Assembly (NCBI GenBank): GCA_019925795.1
Contig: CM034310.1
Span: forward strand, 8,222,869-8,286,868
DNA: 64,000 bases
Direction: 5' to 3'
Origin: Dendrobium chrysotoxum
Lineage: Eukaryota; Streptophyta; Magnoliopsida; Asparagales; Orchidaceae
Positions 1 through 13,221 of this stretch are shown piece after piece. The translations under genes and the position numbers were made by a program. The notes under the pieces are model-generated. The model was not told where the DNA came from. It did not search any database and saw nothing but the letters and a program-made list of their open reading frames with translations. Numbering within the stretch: position 1 is the stretch's first letter; the number at the start of each line of letters is the position of its first letter.

Positions 1-3000
1 CTACTAGGGGGTATATTATTCCTTTCTTCAAATGGAAAATATGATCCAATATGATATGTAATATAAATATCTACCTCAGTGCAAACCTATGATGGACACT
101 GTACTAGTGGTTATATAGGACCTTGTGTAAATGGCTACCCAAGACCATAGATAACATTGGTAAGTTTCACTAGTGACTATGCAGTGGGAGTTTTAAGAGT
201 CTTCTGAGGAATTTAATGCTCGGTGTCATCATAAATAGAAATCTCATGCATGGTAAAAGGTTGCTATCCCTAGGAATGGAATACTCCACATTATTCCTCA
301 TATACTTCATACACTGGTCCAACACTATTCCATTCTTATGAATCTAAGGGCTTCCTAGGAGAGCCTTATAGGAGATATCTACTTCGATAACATGAAATAT
401 TTCCTTAATTTAGAGTTCTCCAAACCATAAAGGCAATATAATGGACCCTAGAGTACGCTGACCTTAATCATTGAAGCCCTTCAGCATGATCTTATATGAG
501 GTAAGCATCAAGTGACCAAGGTAGGGAGTCACTACAGTGGCAGAGTAAAGGATGTTAACTAAAAGGTTTGAATACTAAAGCCCTTCAAATATGGGGCCAT
601 ATGACCATTAATGTTCCACCACCTAATAATGTAATTTGGCAAGGACTCATGGGGGCACTATAAATGTATGTACTAAAAGAACATATGGATGAACATCTGG
701 TTAAGCTCTATAAATGTATGTACTAAATCAATGGGTAGGTTGGCATACCTTAAACATCTACTCAAGCTTTATAAATGTATGTACTGAATCAATGGGTAGG
801 TTGTCATACCTCTAAATTGCTACCCCAATCAAATTACTGATGAACAATCTGAGTATAATGGTGTCATTCCCTCTAATATTACAAAATATAGCTTGATATT
901 GAGCTAAGTGTTTCCTGGGATTCCCTAACCCATTAAACTATTTAAAAATAAGGCTGGACAAAACCAATGATGTATGGCGCCTGCTTATACTCTATTGGCT
1001 AAGTATGACCTCTACTAATAGAATATCTAGACTTTTTGGAGCAGACGGCCTGCTCATCTCTCTATGAAATCATATCCTTAATCTATCTAGGTGATAATTA
1101 TATTGGTTGATCTTGTATTGGGGCACTGAAGGTCACTACTAGGGGTGCTATTAGAACTTCCCTATGGATCCTATGCATCCTCATAGGCTCTATCACTAAG
1201 ACATGTGGTACTGCCAGCTCATCCCTGGATGTCATGGGGGTAACTATATCAATGACCCAGGGTGTGGCCCCCAATACCATCAACTAGGTAGTCATTGCCG
1301 CCATGGCTCTATCTACCTCATCCATCTGAGTATACACTTATAAAACTATAACATCTATATTGGGGGATCGTGGAGGACCTCCCTGTGCAGAAGTTGAAGG
1401 TACACTAACCTTTCCTGCTCCTCTATAGTATCATCTAGCTCTCTCTGGTCATCTGATATACCTCGCCTTAGAATAATACATATGCGGTGAATTGGGATAT
1501 CCTCATCTGACTCTTCTCCAAGGAAGTAATCCTCAGAGAAGGTCTAACATAGGATGACAATATATTGAAATATAGAGAAGAGGCTATGGGATTGGGAGAG
1601 GGTACTAACTCTAATCAAGTCAAGAAACTATCCAACAAAATAACATCCTCCTCATCTATAGTAGTATTACAAGTCATCAAAACTACTATTGATTCTAATA
1701 TGGGGGCTATATCTGATTGTTGAGCTGTCATAACTGTCAGTACTATCTTAGCAGGCTGGTATGTCTTCTTACACCTCCATACCCATAAACTATGATGGGA
1801 CCTAGTAAGAACATCTAGCTATAAAGGGTGAAAAATAATCATGGAACCGAGATGGGGTTGGGCTGGCTATGGGTGATATCCATGATGATGTTGGCATCAC
1901 CTAACTATATGAGTGCTCGTTTAATGCCCATTTGTATTAATTATCTTAGCACACTGTTGATAGGGTAGCTATCCTCTCTGCCACCTGAAACTTTGTCTAG
2001 CTAACTACCACGGATGCAAAGCATGGATCTGAGTGATCTAATAGAGTAACATTTCATCACTAGTACAACCCCTACCCTACATTAAGAGGACAATACTTCT
2101 AATCCTCTAGAGAGGGATCTAGTAGCACTGTCCCTAAGGACTTTGGCACATTGAAGGGTAATTATAATAGTAGGGATTCCATAATATGATTAATGTCCTC
2201 TTCATCATAACTATGTATCAGTGGGGAGAAGCATTATCCCTAGAGAGCATGAACTTTTGGGGCAACCACTATCTCAAGGACCTGGGGAATTACTGGTGGA
2301 TGATGTGGCTCCCACTATAAGGGGACCACCTTTCACTATACTGGATCTTGATGAGCCATAAAATTTGTCATCCACTATACCTCTACCTCTGAAGCTGCTA
2401 AACATAGCCTCTTATTCCTATTACTCTGAGGTCGGAGGTGGAGGATGATGTAATTTATGAGCCAACTAACTGAGCGATGGCGGAATAAGAGCTACTAGAG
2501 GAGTGAGTGCTGAGGTCTACCCAACAGTCTCAAGATGAGAAAAGCTAGGCAAAAATAGAAACTTGGTGAGTGGAAGGGGAAGGGAACTTGGCTTGGGCAC
2601 CCCTCTTTCTCGAGGAGGAAGGAGGAGGGAAGACTCAAGCCTAGGAAACCTCTAGTGAAGCAGCGAGTAAAGGAAGTTTCAGCTACCGAAGCTGAGGGGC
2701 TAGAGCCATCTAAATAGTTGAAGGTCACTTGATTGCCGGTACTATAGGCACTGGTCACCTAATAGCTAAACAGGTAATGGCCTTGGCACTGGATTCCAAG
2801 ACACACGGTGCACAAACTGTATGCAAATGGCAATGGGATGAGAAGTTACATAGGATAGCTGTAGAGCAACTTGATAACCAAAAGAATGCATGGCTGCATA
2901 GCCAATCCTCTTTGGGGAGAAAAGGCTATAGCCTTTAAGGGGTCAGTCCGCTGAGAGTGTCGTAGTCTGAATCGATGAAGGAGCTAATTATGATGCCCAT

Positions 3001-4430
3001 CTCAAGAAGGCTAGATAGTAGGGACTTTTGGAGAGTCACCCTCAAATACATACCAAAAGAGAAAGTCATAGAAGGACCAAAATACACCATGATAATGTCT
3101 GCTAATAAAAATTATACTATTAGCATGAGATAAGAGCATGCGAGGATATTTTTTGAGAAAGGGTGGAATTACATAGAAGGCTAGAAAATAAAGAACCTAA
3201 CAAAGGAGCACCAAACCAAGAGTACACATAGAAATTAATAATATTGAATCTAAAGATGGAGAACACCATGGTTGCCAGAAATTAGTTGGTCTCTAAAAGG
3301 ATGCTGCTAGCGGGGGTTAGAATATAAAGGCTATGATCGCACTAGCGTGTAAGATAAAATGGTTATAGACCTTTACAATCTATGCGAGCAGGCCCATGGT
3401 GGAGTAGATGAGATTATACATAAGACAATCCATAGAGAATAGTGGCTTTCACCTATACATCTTGATGGATAATAATATGTATACTAATAATCATGATATT
3501 ATACCCATTTAAAATATTAACTCGAATAGGGTTTATTTAATGTGGGTGTCAGTTTCCTACGGGCGTAGGCCCCTATATGGAATTATATCTTAGGCTTCAA
3601 CCTAAGAATACTCTTGATTAAGAATACTATTTTATTCTCTTCCTAGTTTGGCACATAGTGGAATTACTAGGCTCTCCTAATCCAAAGGTAGATATGTTCA
3701 ATTGGGCTATTCAACACATAATGATCATGCAGTCACTCGACCGATTAGAAGAGGAGAAATAAGGAGAGACAACATTAACGAAGCATGCATGAGAGAAATA
3801 TTAAAGCGATGTCATCAATATGACATGGATAAGTGAGATTTATAGCATCCCAAGAATGGAGAGCTTATCGAATAAGCGATACGGTGTGCAATACCCATAC
3901 CGCTAGCCTTTGACCTTAGATCTATAAAGGATGCATTATACAGCTAGTACTAATGCCTATGACCTAACTAATGCAAGATAATAAAGGGACTTATAACTTA
4001 AACACCACTAAGGATCTAAGTAGCCTCAACCTGTATTTACTATCCTGCTCAGAAAGGGGTACTAGCTAAACTCTACCTAGCATCTCAAATCCATGTAATC
4101 CAGTCTTATATAATTGCAAGAGTGGTGGGAGGCACAGAAGGGCAATGGGCTTCAAGCTCAACCATAAATGGCACTATACTATGCAAAAGTGAACTATCCC
4201 TCTATGTGATAGAATAAAAAATCTATATGTTTTAACACAAGATATGCATATATAGGAGGGCTAATTAGAACTAGCCAGTAGTCACTGTCAAGTAAGTTGA
4301 GCTTGAAATATTAATTATATTTAAAGATTGACCCAAGAGTGGTCATGTATTTAATTTTAAAAAATTAGTTGATTTTAAACCATATATTCATTTTATCTTG
4401 ATTAGACAAATTTTATTTTTATAGAAAATT
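1..4430. other. decayed repetitive DNA, no gene seen
   Basis: All frames are full of stops and no open frame shows a recognisable domain. The stretch is poor in CG and rich in CTAG-like words, as expected of old, methylated transposon sequence decaying by C-to-T change. The small open frames near 1098-1283, 2495-2758 and 2729-2938 gave no family match and I do not call them genes. An old LTR retrotransposon is the most likely origin, but I see no PBS, PPT or protease/RT motif to prove it. Confidence 0.4.
658..812. repeat. three-copy degenerate tandem repeat
   Basis: The word ATAAATGTATGTACT recurs at about 658, 708 and 769. The second and third copies are followed by a shared AATCAATGGGTAGGTTG and CATACCT, so the unit is about 50-61 bp. 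It lies in decayed non-coding sequence and no function is apparent. Confidence 0.6.
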
Positions 4431-5785
4431 TAGTATCCTTAGAGCTTAATGTGAAGACATCGTCTGAGCCACACTAGAACAAAGCAAAGAATGAAACCTA
4501 GGGAAAAGCATGCAGTTCTAATGCACAAACAATGTAAACACACCAATCATCAAATAATGAATAATAATTAAAGGCCATAAATAAAGCTGGGTTTACAATA
4601 CACCCTAAGAAAATGAAAAAAAGGTAGCTGAGCTCTGCCATAATTATAATGCAACCTTAATCTATACATAATTGAAATGGTGAGTGGGGTCTTGATCGAC
4701 CTCCACCTACTTAGCCTCCTGCCTTCTGAAATACCCATACACTTACATGGCTTTTCTAACTAAAATTATATTTGAGAAGAAAAATTACATAATTATCCTA
4801 TAAAATAGATATTAGCATAATCACAATATAGCAATCATAAATATACATCCAGACTTAGTCCTTAGGGCTACATTCGCAAAGGCTTAGCATTCCTTGTGGT
4901 ACATATTATAAAGTGCATTTATAATTATTATGATAGTATTTATTAGCCTCTTGGGAATATGGCCATCTACAAAAATATCTCTATAAGCATTCTAACCACC
5001 TAAGGGAAAGTGCCCACTCATTAAGCAACAAAATAGAAAAATAAAGCAACCCTAAATAATTTAAGCTAGAAATAAATACTATATCATGACAAATACAAAA
5101 TACAAAATAAATAAATTATAAAATTTTATCCTAGCTACACCCTACCCTAGGATGCCTATAAAATGTGTCCTATCCAGCACCTAAGTGTGTCTAAAATTAG
5201 TGTTACCTAACTAGCCCGATAGGTGAAAGGTTAAAGTTACAAGATCATGTTCATATTATTCAATTTATTACCCATGACATTTCTCATTAAGTATTTAGTT
5301 ATTTATGGTGATTTAACTAACACTTAAATTTTAGAATTATCATCCTGATTATTAAGATATGAAGAGCTCAAACACATGGGCCCTAACCTATGCTAAGATT
5401 TTAAAGAATTATGGGGCAAGTGGCCGATCCTCAATCCTACACCTAACCAAGGTTGAAATAATTATGGGGTGGCAAGGTCGGTTAATCCTCCCTTGATCTT
5501 CTAAGACTTGAGGTGGGGCCATTGGGTGACATACTAAGTGGGCCTATTACCCACTATAAAAGAAAATCCCAAGCTTCCTATATCTAAGTTTAGTGAATTT
5601 TAGAAGATGGCATAGGAATGAAAAACTCACTACCTATAGATATATTATGGTTCTACCAGACTTAAAGTTTGATGTTTAGGTGGTTAAGAAGTTGGATTGG
5701 GTTCTTAAGGGTGGCTTTAAATCTTTAAATTGGGGATAATTTGTACACATCCTTAGACCCTTCTCCCTTAACTTGTAAAGGATGT
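4431..5785. other. AT-rich non-coding stretch, LTR-like texture
   Basis: There is no open frame of note and no RNA gene. The alternation of short GC-containing blocks with AT-rich tracts resembles an old LTR or retroelement leader, but no boundaries or target duplication could be found. Confidence 0.3.
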
Positions 5786-6370
5786 GGTGTTGTCACAACA
5801 GGCATAAGGACCAAGGCCTCCTTAGGACATGTAGTTTCGTAGCTCAAGGTAGTCCAGTCTATATACCTCACATATATTAAAGAAGAGGAAATAAAAATGA
5901 ACACAAATCTAAAATGAGTTGTAGCACTATAATTTGACTTGAAGTTTGTTTACTCATCCAACATTTCAATTTTGTTTCATTAAAATTAAGGGATATTCAG
6001 TTTTAGTTTAGATTTTAGTATTTTAGTACTTTACTCAAGCGTTATAAAGTTTATGAGAAAATATTTTACTTTTGATTTGAGTTTCATTCCAAATTAAGGT
6101 ATACTTTTATTGATGATCATGTTATGAGTTCAGAGGAATTTATTTTGTATTTTTTTATTTTTATTTGATTTTTTATGATTCTTCTATGTTCTATTTCAAT
6201 TAAGGGGTTCATAATGATTTCATAGATTTACACAAACTTGTTTAGAAGTCTTATAATTTTTATGGATTTTGTTAAGTTTTATTGTTAATCAGTTTATGGT
6301 GTTATCACAATGGTACAAGGACTAAGGCCTCCTTAGGACACATAGCCCTATAGCTCGAGGTAGTCCAGCC
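5786..6370. repeat. 75-bp direct repeat about 510 bp apart
   Basis: A block at about 5786-5860 containing AAGGCCTCCTTAGGACA followed by AGTCCAG recurs at about 6296-6370 with scattered substitutions. The two copies flank about 430 bp of AT-rich DNA. They could be remnants of LTRs of a small element or an old segmental duplication; no TG/CA ends were found. Confidence 0.55.
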
Positions 6371-6419
6371 TAAAAACTTCATTGACGGGTGTTGACCTAA
6401 TTTTTGTATGAGATCATTA

Positions 6420-6800
6420 GGACCCAACCTAGAACTCCAGGTTAATCCAGGCCCTAGAATCAATTCTGATCTTAGATCAACTTATATCCCAGACCTTAGG
6501 ATCTATCTAGACCCCAGACCCTAAGACTTCTAGACTCTAGGATTCTCCTAGATTTTAAACTCTAGGATCTACCTAGGCTCTAGATCAATTTAGACCCTAG
6601 GATATATCTAGACCCTAAGATCCTTTCAAACTATAAACCCTAGGATCCATTTAGATACCTAGGATTGTCCTAAACTCTAGAATTAATCCAGACTCTAGGA
6701 TCAACCCTGATCTTAGACCAATTCAAGCTTCAAATCAAATCCTGATCTCTATTCTAGTTTAAACTCTGATCCAGCCTCCAATCTAACCTTGATCCTATCT
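6420..6800. repeat. degenerate short-unit array around CTAGGATC
   Basis: Variants of GACCCTAGGATC and CTAGACTCTAGG recur more than a dozen times at irregular 15-35 bp steps. The array is non-coding and decayed. It looks like a low-complexity minisatellite inside repeat DNA. Confidence 0.6.
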
Positions 6801-7199
6801 AATCATTTATGACCATTCAAATGATCATGAATGATTTGGATAACTCAAATTCTAGCATTCAAACCCAAAGTCAAGTTCAAATCTAGAAATCCAGACTCAA
6901 ATCTAAGGCAAAAGGCATAAGTCCTGAAAGCCTTTTTTAGTAAACTTTCAAACATTTCAAACTCCAATCAAATGACCTCTAATTTAGAGTCTATCAATTG
7001 CATATTAATAAGACATGTCTCTAGAGATGACCCTCCAAATTTGAGCCCATTCTAAGGTCGCTAACCCCATAAACTGGATTGAAATCCAATAGTTATAAAA
7101 TCTTCAAATATTTAAGGCCTATGCCACTAGACCTGCCATCCAGTGGACTTTGACCATAGAGCTTTCTCCAAAGCCTCTAACTAATTCGATTTAACTTAA

Positions 7200-7586
7200 A
7201 ACCTTAAACCAAACCTGTTGGACCCATTTTTAGACCCTGGGTTAACTTGGTTGACCAAGTCAACCAGGGTTGACCCAAGTGCCCCTTAAAGGTCCAATAG
7301 GTCACTTTGAATGAATTGAACCTCCCATACCTTAGAACCACTTCCAACAGACTCAAGATATTGTTTCAAACCTATTGAGCCCACACCTAACCCCTAGGTC
7401 AACTTGGTTGAACAAGTCAACCTAGGTTGACCAGTTCAACCTTTAAGCTTAGTTTACTTTGAATTGAACTTCAAATGTATTGAAATCTCACTCAAACTCC
7501 TTAAAACACATCCTTAGTGACCTAGAGATGACTGGATTCCCTAACCCAATCATTAGTTAATCTGGTTAACCAACATGACCAAGACT
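7200..7586. repeat. about 160-165-bp degenerate tandem repeat
   Basis: Blocks with GGTTAACTTGGTTGACC near 7229, GGTCAACTTGGTTGAAC near 7397 and GTTAATCTGGTTAACC near 7556 start about 159-168 bp apart. Each is preceded by a related ACC(C)CT or CTAACC block. The first two copies are clear and the third is cut by the LINE at 7587. The repeat is rich in TTGACC/GGTCAA half-palindromes. Confidence 0.5.
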
Positions 7587-9075
7587 CTTTTTTTTTCTTT
7601 TTGAAGAAGCAAACCAACTGTATTAACTCAAAAAAACCTAATATAACCTAGTAAGCATTATTTTCAAGTTCCTCCTTTAACAAAGAATGAAAAGAAGAGG
7701 AACCTTATTAGAACTAATATCATACCAAAGAAAATCATTGAAAAGAGCATAGTTAGCACAAAATCCACTAACTTATTGCAATTCCTATCAATACAGTTAA
7801 AAATGACATGGTTGAAATCCTTGAGAAGTGCAAAGCTTTCCAGCCACTGTCCGGCCTTCTTTATAGAATTTTGAAGAAGATTAATAATATTGTAATTATC
7901 ACCTTTGATGATAATCCACTTATAAATGAACATCCACTCCCTAATAACATCTCTTAGAGATTGAATAGCTGAAAGCTCCAACTGGGATACATCCCAATGA
8001 ACAAAATTTTTCCCAAAAGTAAGTAAAAATCTGCCTTTACTATCATGGAATTCACCACCAATACCTACCTTGTACGAAGATAATAAAGAAGCATCAATAT
8101 TTACCTTGATCTAATCAGGTGGAGGAGGGTGCCAATGATTCATGAACAGCCTGCACGACTGATTAACACCAGTGGCCCGAGCTTATACCACAAAATGAAG
8201 AAGAAAATGAAGCGTAACTCATAGCTTGAATAACAATTATCATCAAACTCTCTTTAACTCCTTCATGAATAAACTTATTCCTAGCTTTTCAAGATAGATT
8301 AACCAAGTTACAGAGTATGTTAATTAACAACTTATTAATCGAAAAGAGATGGCTTAACCACTGACATCAGACTTTAAATGTCTCAAAAGAAGGGATCCCA
8401 AACCTCCATCTATTTAAGTAATGAACAACCTCCATCAACTTCACACATTTTGTTGTCACGTGATTTATATCTTCAATAGCGTCGCAACCTCTTGGACAAG
8501 TAAAACCATCTTGCAATCTCCTAGAAGACAAGAATTGAAATGTTGGAATAGCATTGTTGTATAATCACCACTCGAACACCTCCACTTACGGCATTAGCTT
8601 AGCCTTTTTGATCCACTTCCAGTAATGATTGGTAGGCTGATTCAACACCTAAAGTTTTAGAAGCCAATGATGATATCGATCTCCCATAATTCTTGTGAAT
8701 AAGTTCCACATGATCATCACATATCTCGGGCATAATTTGAACTTGACAGATCACCTTCACAAGCTCTTTAACAAAAAATTTATTGAGCTCGCTTAAATTC
8801 CAACCACCATCTACCATGAGCTTGTCTACCATTAAGTCATCACATCCTAGAGTTCCCCCAAATGTTGGCCACTTATTAATACATTTGTCCCAAATCCAAA
8901 CATCCTTGAACACATCTATTGAGCTGCCATTAGCAATTTTCTATCTAATAATAGAATTCAGACATTTGCTGCCATCAGTAATAATCTTCCATGAAGCTTC
9001 AAGACTCTTTTCAAACACCAATGAATATTGCAACATAGTTACACGTAAGGCCCTTCCAACAAGAGAATTATTCAC
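7587..9075 (-). mobile_element. 5'-truncated L1-like LINE, 3' end of ORF2 with poly(A)
   Basis: On the minus strand a broken frame reads through the zinc-binding RT-associated region (roughly 9000 to 8600, with an SIDVFKDVWIWD-like stretch followed by DGGWNLSELNKFF). It ends in an RNase H-like domain at 7981-7664 (KGDNYNIINLL followed by FNHVIFNCIDRNCNKLVD). This order is that of plant L1-type non-LTR retrotransposons. The element ends on the minus strand in an A-rich tail, seen as T-runs at 7587-7602. In-frame stops (for example near 8938) and frame changes show it is dead, and endonuclease and RT core are absent. Confidence 0.75.
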
Positions 9076-9099
9076 CATAGTGAAATCTACACATGATTA

Positions 9100-9390
9100 T
9101 AAAACATGAATGTATACATTCCATCATTCATTTGGATGTTAAGACATAAATACTCCCATAAGCCCTTCAATTACTTATCATTGACGAAAAGACTAGAACA
9201 TAAATACCCTTGAAAGTTTATCTAGATGAATTGGTCAATTAACTTGCGGTTGAATTTAAACATAAATTTCTCTCATCAGCCATAAGTCATGCAATAATTG
9301 AGCTACATGAATGTTTCACACATAATCATCATCACATGAATGCTTTATGCATTATCCTCGTTATATGAATGCTTTATGTATAGCCATCAA
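9100..9390. repeat. short ATGAATG-rich repeats
   Basis: Variants of CATGAATGCTTTATGCAT recur at irregular intervals. This is non-coding, low-grade tandem repetition next to the LINE. Confidence 0.4.
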
Positions 9391-9529
9391 ATTGGAACCT
9401 ATTATGAAACCTGTAAGGTTCATTTAATAGATCATGTTTAAATATGGTTAATGAACGTGCATGTGGAAATAATGCTAGAATTTCATGGACAAATGAAGAT
9501 AAAATACACAAACAAGCACTTAGTGTAGA

Positions 9530-9905
9530 AGGAACAAAGAATGGAAAGGAAAGGGGAAAAAGAAGAGAAGATGAATAATCAGAAGAATGAGAAGAGGTAG
9601 GAGAAGAAGAAAGTAGAAAAAAAAAGAAGAAAGAAATGAATAAGAGGAAGGAGAAGGTATAGAGAAAGAAGAAGAGAAAGAGGAAAAGGAAGGAGTAGAA
9701 AAAGAACAAAAGGAAGAAGAGAAAAAGAAGAAGATGAAAAGGAAGAAGAAAATGAAGAAGGAAAGGAAAAAGAAGGAGAAGAATGGTAGGAAGAAGAAGA
9801 AGGGGAAGAAGGAAGAAGAAAAGAAGAAGAGGAATAAGAAGAAGGAGAGAAGGAAAGAGAAGAAGGAGAAGAAGAAAGAAGAAAAGAAAACGAAGGGGGA
9901 GAAGT
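9530..9905 (+). repeat. polypurine (GAA/GGA) low-complexity tract
   Basis: About 370 bp is almost purely A and G on the plus strand, built from AAG, GAAG and GGAG units. Long open frames on both strands here (Lys/Glu/Arg-rich on plus, Phe/Ser-rich on minus) are by-products of the composition and are not genes. Such tracts can adopt triplex (H-DNA) structures. Confidence 0.9.
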
Positions 9906-11023
9906 CACCTGTGCGTGAGAAGATGGCCGACAAAAGGAGGAAGGTTTGATTGGTGTCGGTCTCGGCTAGGGTAGGAGATTGGTGGGAGCTATAGGCGACA
10001 GGAGAGGGCTTTAACTTTTTATGGGATGGACTAACTAGGGGAATCGAGAGCAGGGGTCATCTGGGGGATTTAAGATCATTGATTAGGGTTTTCGAATGAG
10101 AAGACCATCAGCTAGGGGGTTTCAGCCTGGGATATTTCACACAAAATAAAGAGGGAGCGACCAGGGGAGTGCGGCTCAATGCTATCTTCTACCATGATAG
10201 GATCCCTGCACTCAATCTCTACAGCAGTTGTAAAACTTAGATATTTGATAAGGGAAGCAGCGAGAACTTTAATTTAAGATGTTGGATTCAATTTCCTAAT
10301 TTGGCAAAGTTAATTGCACATGTATTTTTTTTGTTCTTAATAGAAAAGAAGAAAAAAATGGATTGGCATGATTAGCCTAAAATTAGGTCAAAATATAGCT
10401 TGATTTGGCTCGATTCGAGTCAATTTGCATTCAATTCAATTTGGTCAAGTTAATTTGACAGAATTGAACCCAAATCGGTGTTGATTTGAGTCAAATTAGG
10501 CTCGACAAGGCTGATACCCATTGATCAAGTTTAATCAAACCTAGTCATGTCTAATTTGACTCAATTCGAGTTCAATTTGAGTTCAATTAGGTCCAATCAA
10601 GTAAATTTAATAAAATTGAACTTGAATTAACGTAATTAAACCTGAATTGGCACTAATTTGAATCGAATTAGGCTCGATGGAGCTTAATCAAGCTGAATGA
10701 GCACACTCAAGGGGAAATACATAAAAAATGAGGTCAACATTAATGTTAGTCTTCACAGTCGTTAGGTCTCCCCACTTATTTAGAGGTAGCTCAAGCTAGA
10801 AACACGTCATTGTTTGGTATTTGATGTTTATTATCAACAAATGATTCTTATCAAAAAAGTGATGCTCTTTATCCACCAAAATCTTTGTATACTAGTCACC
10901 AATGTCCAATTCATGTCTTTGAAGCCATTTAATTTCTAACCAAGCTTATTGCCCATCATTGTATGATAATAACTTTAATACCTCAAACTCCTAGTACCAC
11001 CATTAGAAAATTCTTCATTTGTT
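9906..11023. other. non-coding, with CAATTCGAGT-type degenerate repeats at 10390-10700
   Basis: No gene is recognised. Between about 10390 and 10700 variants of CAATTCGAGTCAATTTG and AATTAGGCTCGAT recur many times at 15-30 bp steps, as in decayed non-coding parts of plant retrotransposons. The rest up to the Copia target duplication shows nothing recognisable. Confidence 0.5.
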
Positions 11024-11028
11024 CATGT
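11024..11028. repeat. target site duplication, left (CATGT)
   Basis: It is identical to the 5 bp at 28062-28066 directly outside the other LTR. Five bp is the normal Copia target duplication. This fixes the outer element's borders. Confidence 0.85.
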
Positions 11029-12954
11029 TGAAAGTTCAGGGAGGTTATAAGACCTCTTCGAACTATCCCTAAGCGCACCAAGAGGGGGGGGGGGTGAATT
11101 TGTACTTTTAAAAAATATGAATACAAAAAAGGAATGCTTTTATTTTATGCAATATAAAAACCTTTTAAAAAATAAATTCTAGATGAGTAGCTAACACAAG
11201 CGTAAGCAATTTAAAACTTAATTTTCTTTTCAAAATTTTGAGTATAAAAAAATCAAGAGGAATATGTAATTTTTACTAACATAAATTAAATCTAACTACA
11301 GTTTGCAATAAAAATTAAAATTATGTATAAAATTTAAATTCCATAAAAATAAAAGAGTAGAAAAGAAAAATCAGAAAGAGCACACAAAAAATTTATAGTG
11401 GTTCGGTCAACCTTGACCTACGTCCACTCCCCGGAGTCCTCCTCTCCAGGTATTTCACTAACATTATAGTGACTCTCCTTTTGCCCCCACAACAAGGCAG
11501 AGAAGCCCTTACAAATCACTTCCACCAAACCAGGTGCAGCAAAGAACCGAAAGCTATGCCTCTTCCTGGAGATGGCAGTGAACCTTTAATTCTTTTTCAC
11601 CCTCCTAGTGAGGGAAAAGAACCCATGAAATCTTTCTCACCCTCCTGGTGTTGGCAGAGAACCTTCAATCCTTTTTATCCTCCTGGTGAAGGAAGAGAAC
11701 CATAGACCCTGACTTTAAAACTTTTCTTCCAAGAGCAACTTCAAGAACTCACCAAGGCCACTAGAGAAAACAAGGTGCAAACTTTCCTGGAGCAACTGCG
11801 TGAACACCCTCACACTCCTCCCTCATGTATAACCTCACCTACTCCCTCTCTAAGCTCAAAGTTATTTTAAGAATTCTCCCTTAGAGTTTGTTTAACAGCC
11901 AAAAGTCTTACTAGAGGCTTCATTAAGTTGCTTAACTATAAGGCTTAAAAAAACCCTAAATTTTTAATTAGGTCATCGCTATTCTTATAATATGATATTG
12001 GTTTATACAATACGATTAGTTCAAAATAGGGGTTCATCTTGTACGATGAAACAGCCGTCCAGGCAAACTGTTCAAATTTTACATACTTATCATATAGTAC
12101 AATCATAAGTTCATACGGTATAATTAGTTTAATTTCCTTTTGTTCATATATGACGATTACTAGAATGATTGGAAATCATCTCTGCCGATCGTTTGATACG
12201 ATTAATATTTTACAGTACAATCAGTTCAAATCTCAATGGTTTGTAAAGTATGATTAACATTTTATTATACGATTAGTTCAAACATCAAAGTTTTCTTCTA
12301 GTATGATATCTGAGATAATCAGATTTCATCACTGTCAATTATACGGTACGATTTTCATCGTATAGTATGATTAGCAATATTTATTAAACCTTGATTTAAT
12401 TGACTAATCATTGAAAATAATTTAAGATTTTAAATATCTTATAAAATGATTAGGATCATATAGTATGATTAGTTCAAAATTTGATTTTTAAAATACTTAA
12501 ATTATCTAGTTGCTAGGGTTTCCTGATGAAAACAAATCGTACAGTATGATATACATCATATAGTACGATTAGTTCATTAGTATTAATTACATGAGTTGTT
12601 AACTCTCTTTTTTTATTTAATTGATCGTACAGTATGATTAGTTCAAAAAAATCTCAGCTCACTTTTCTCTCTCCCCTATGTGTGCGTGCACGATCTCCAA
12701 TTTAGTATGCACCCTTATATAGCCAAACTTAAGAAATATAAAATAAAGGAAAATAAAACATATAGACTCTTTTGAAAGACATCCTATTCTATCCAAACTT
12801 GAGCCTTAATCAATCTTGAGTGATGTATAATGTATCTGAAATGTTAATACACATAGAAAAATAATATCCAATATATATGCTAGAAGAAATAAAATTTTAA
12901 TCATTAATATTTGTTACCATCAAAATCACAAGCCAATGATCCTAGATTGTAATA
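11029..12954 (-). repeat. 3' LTR of the outer Copia element
   Basis: Read on the minus strand it starts TATTACAATCT (TG decayed to TA) and ends ...GAACTTTCA. It contains an 11-residue G run at 11084-11094 (a C run on the sense strand, just inside the LTR end). It also has a multi-copy CCTCCTGGTGATGGCAGAGAA-like minisatellite near 11500-11700, and the paired palindrome array between about 11980 and 12660. It aligns along its length with 25857-28061, apart from a 270-bp insertion there. Confidence 0.88.
11980..12660 (-). repeat. paired palindrome array of the outer 3' LTR
   Basis: Degenerate copies of the 15-bp palindrome ATCGTACNGTACGAT, mostly followed on this strand by TAGTTCAAA, recur across this stretch. 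A clear pair starts at 11982 and 12002 (20 bp apart). This is the diverged equivalent of the array in the young element's LTR. Confidence 0.75.
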
Positions 12955-12955
12955 A

Positions 12956-12970
12956 TCTCCCCCTTTTTTA
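12956..12970 (-). other. polypurine tract of the outer element
   Basis: On the minus strand this reads TAAAAAAGGGGGAGA directly before the LTR start. It is the expected primer site for plus-strand DNA synthesis and matches the tract at 47641-47652 in the young element. Confidence 0.8.
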
Positions 12971-13202
12971 TAATAACAAATATTTTTGGTTAAAAAAATA
13001 AGTTAATATTTTTCTCCTAATCTCCCCTCACTAGGTGATATATTTGAAAAAAGGGTAATATTAATTTTAATTTTATTTAGAGTTTTTGTTTTTAATTTTA
13101 AAACAAAATGCAAAAGAAAGAAAAATGCACTGTAAATAGAAGATGTTAAAGATAAACTGCTTAATAAAGATGAAAAAAAACCACATAAATAACCAACTAC
13201 TA

Positions 13203-13221
13203 CTCCCTCTTTTGACATCAC
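13203..13221 (-). other. second polypurine-like motif, conserved upstream of PPT
   Basis: On the minus strand GTGATGTCAAAAGAGGGAG lies about 250 bp before the true PPT. The young element has GATGTCAAAAGGGGGAG at 47466-47482, about 170 bp before its PPT. Its survival in two diverged copies suggests a constrained role, perhaps an additional plus-strand primer. Confidence 0.5.

Noticed and set aside
7580..9011. Target duplication CAAGACTCTTT around the minus-strand LINE (7580-7590 and 9000-9010)
   Set aside because: LINE-like coding text appears to continue past 9010, and the word is T-rich, so the match is probably chance.
9374..9974. Several overlapping 60-137 codon open frames on both strands
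   Set aside because: They are Lys/Glu/Arg or Phe/Ser low-complexity translations of the polypurine tract, with no real coding signal.
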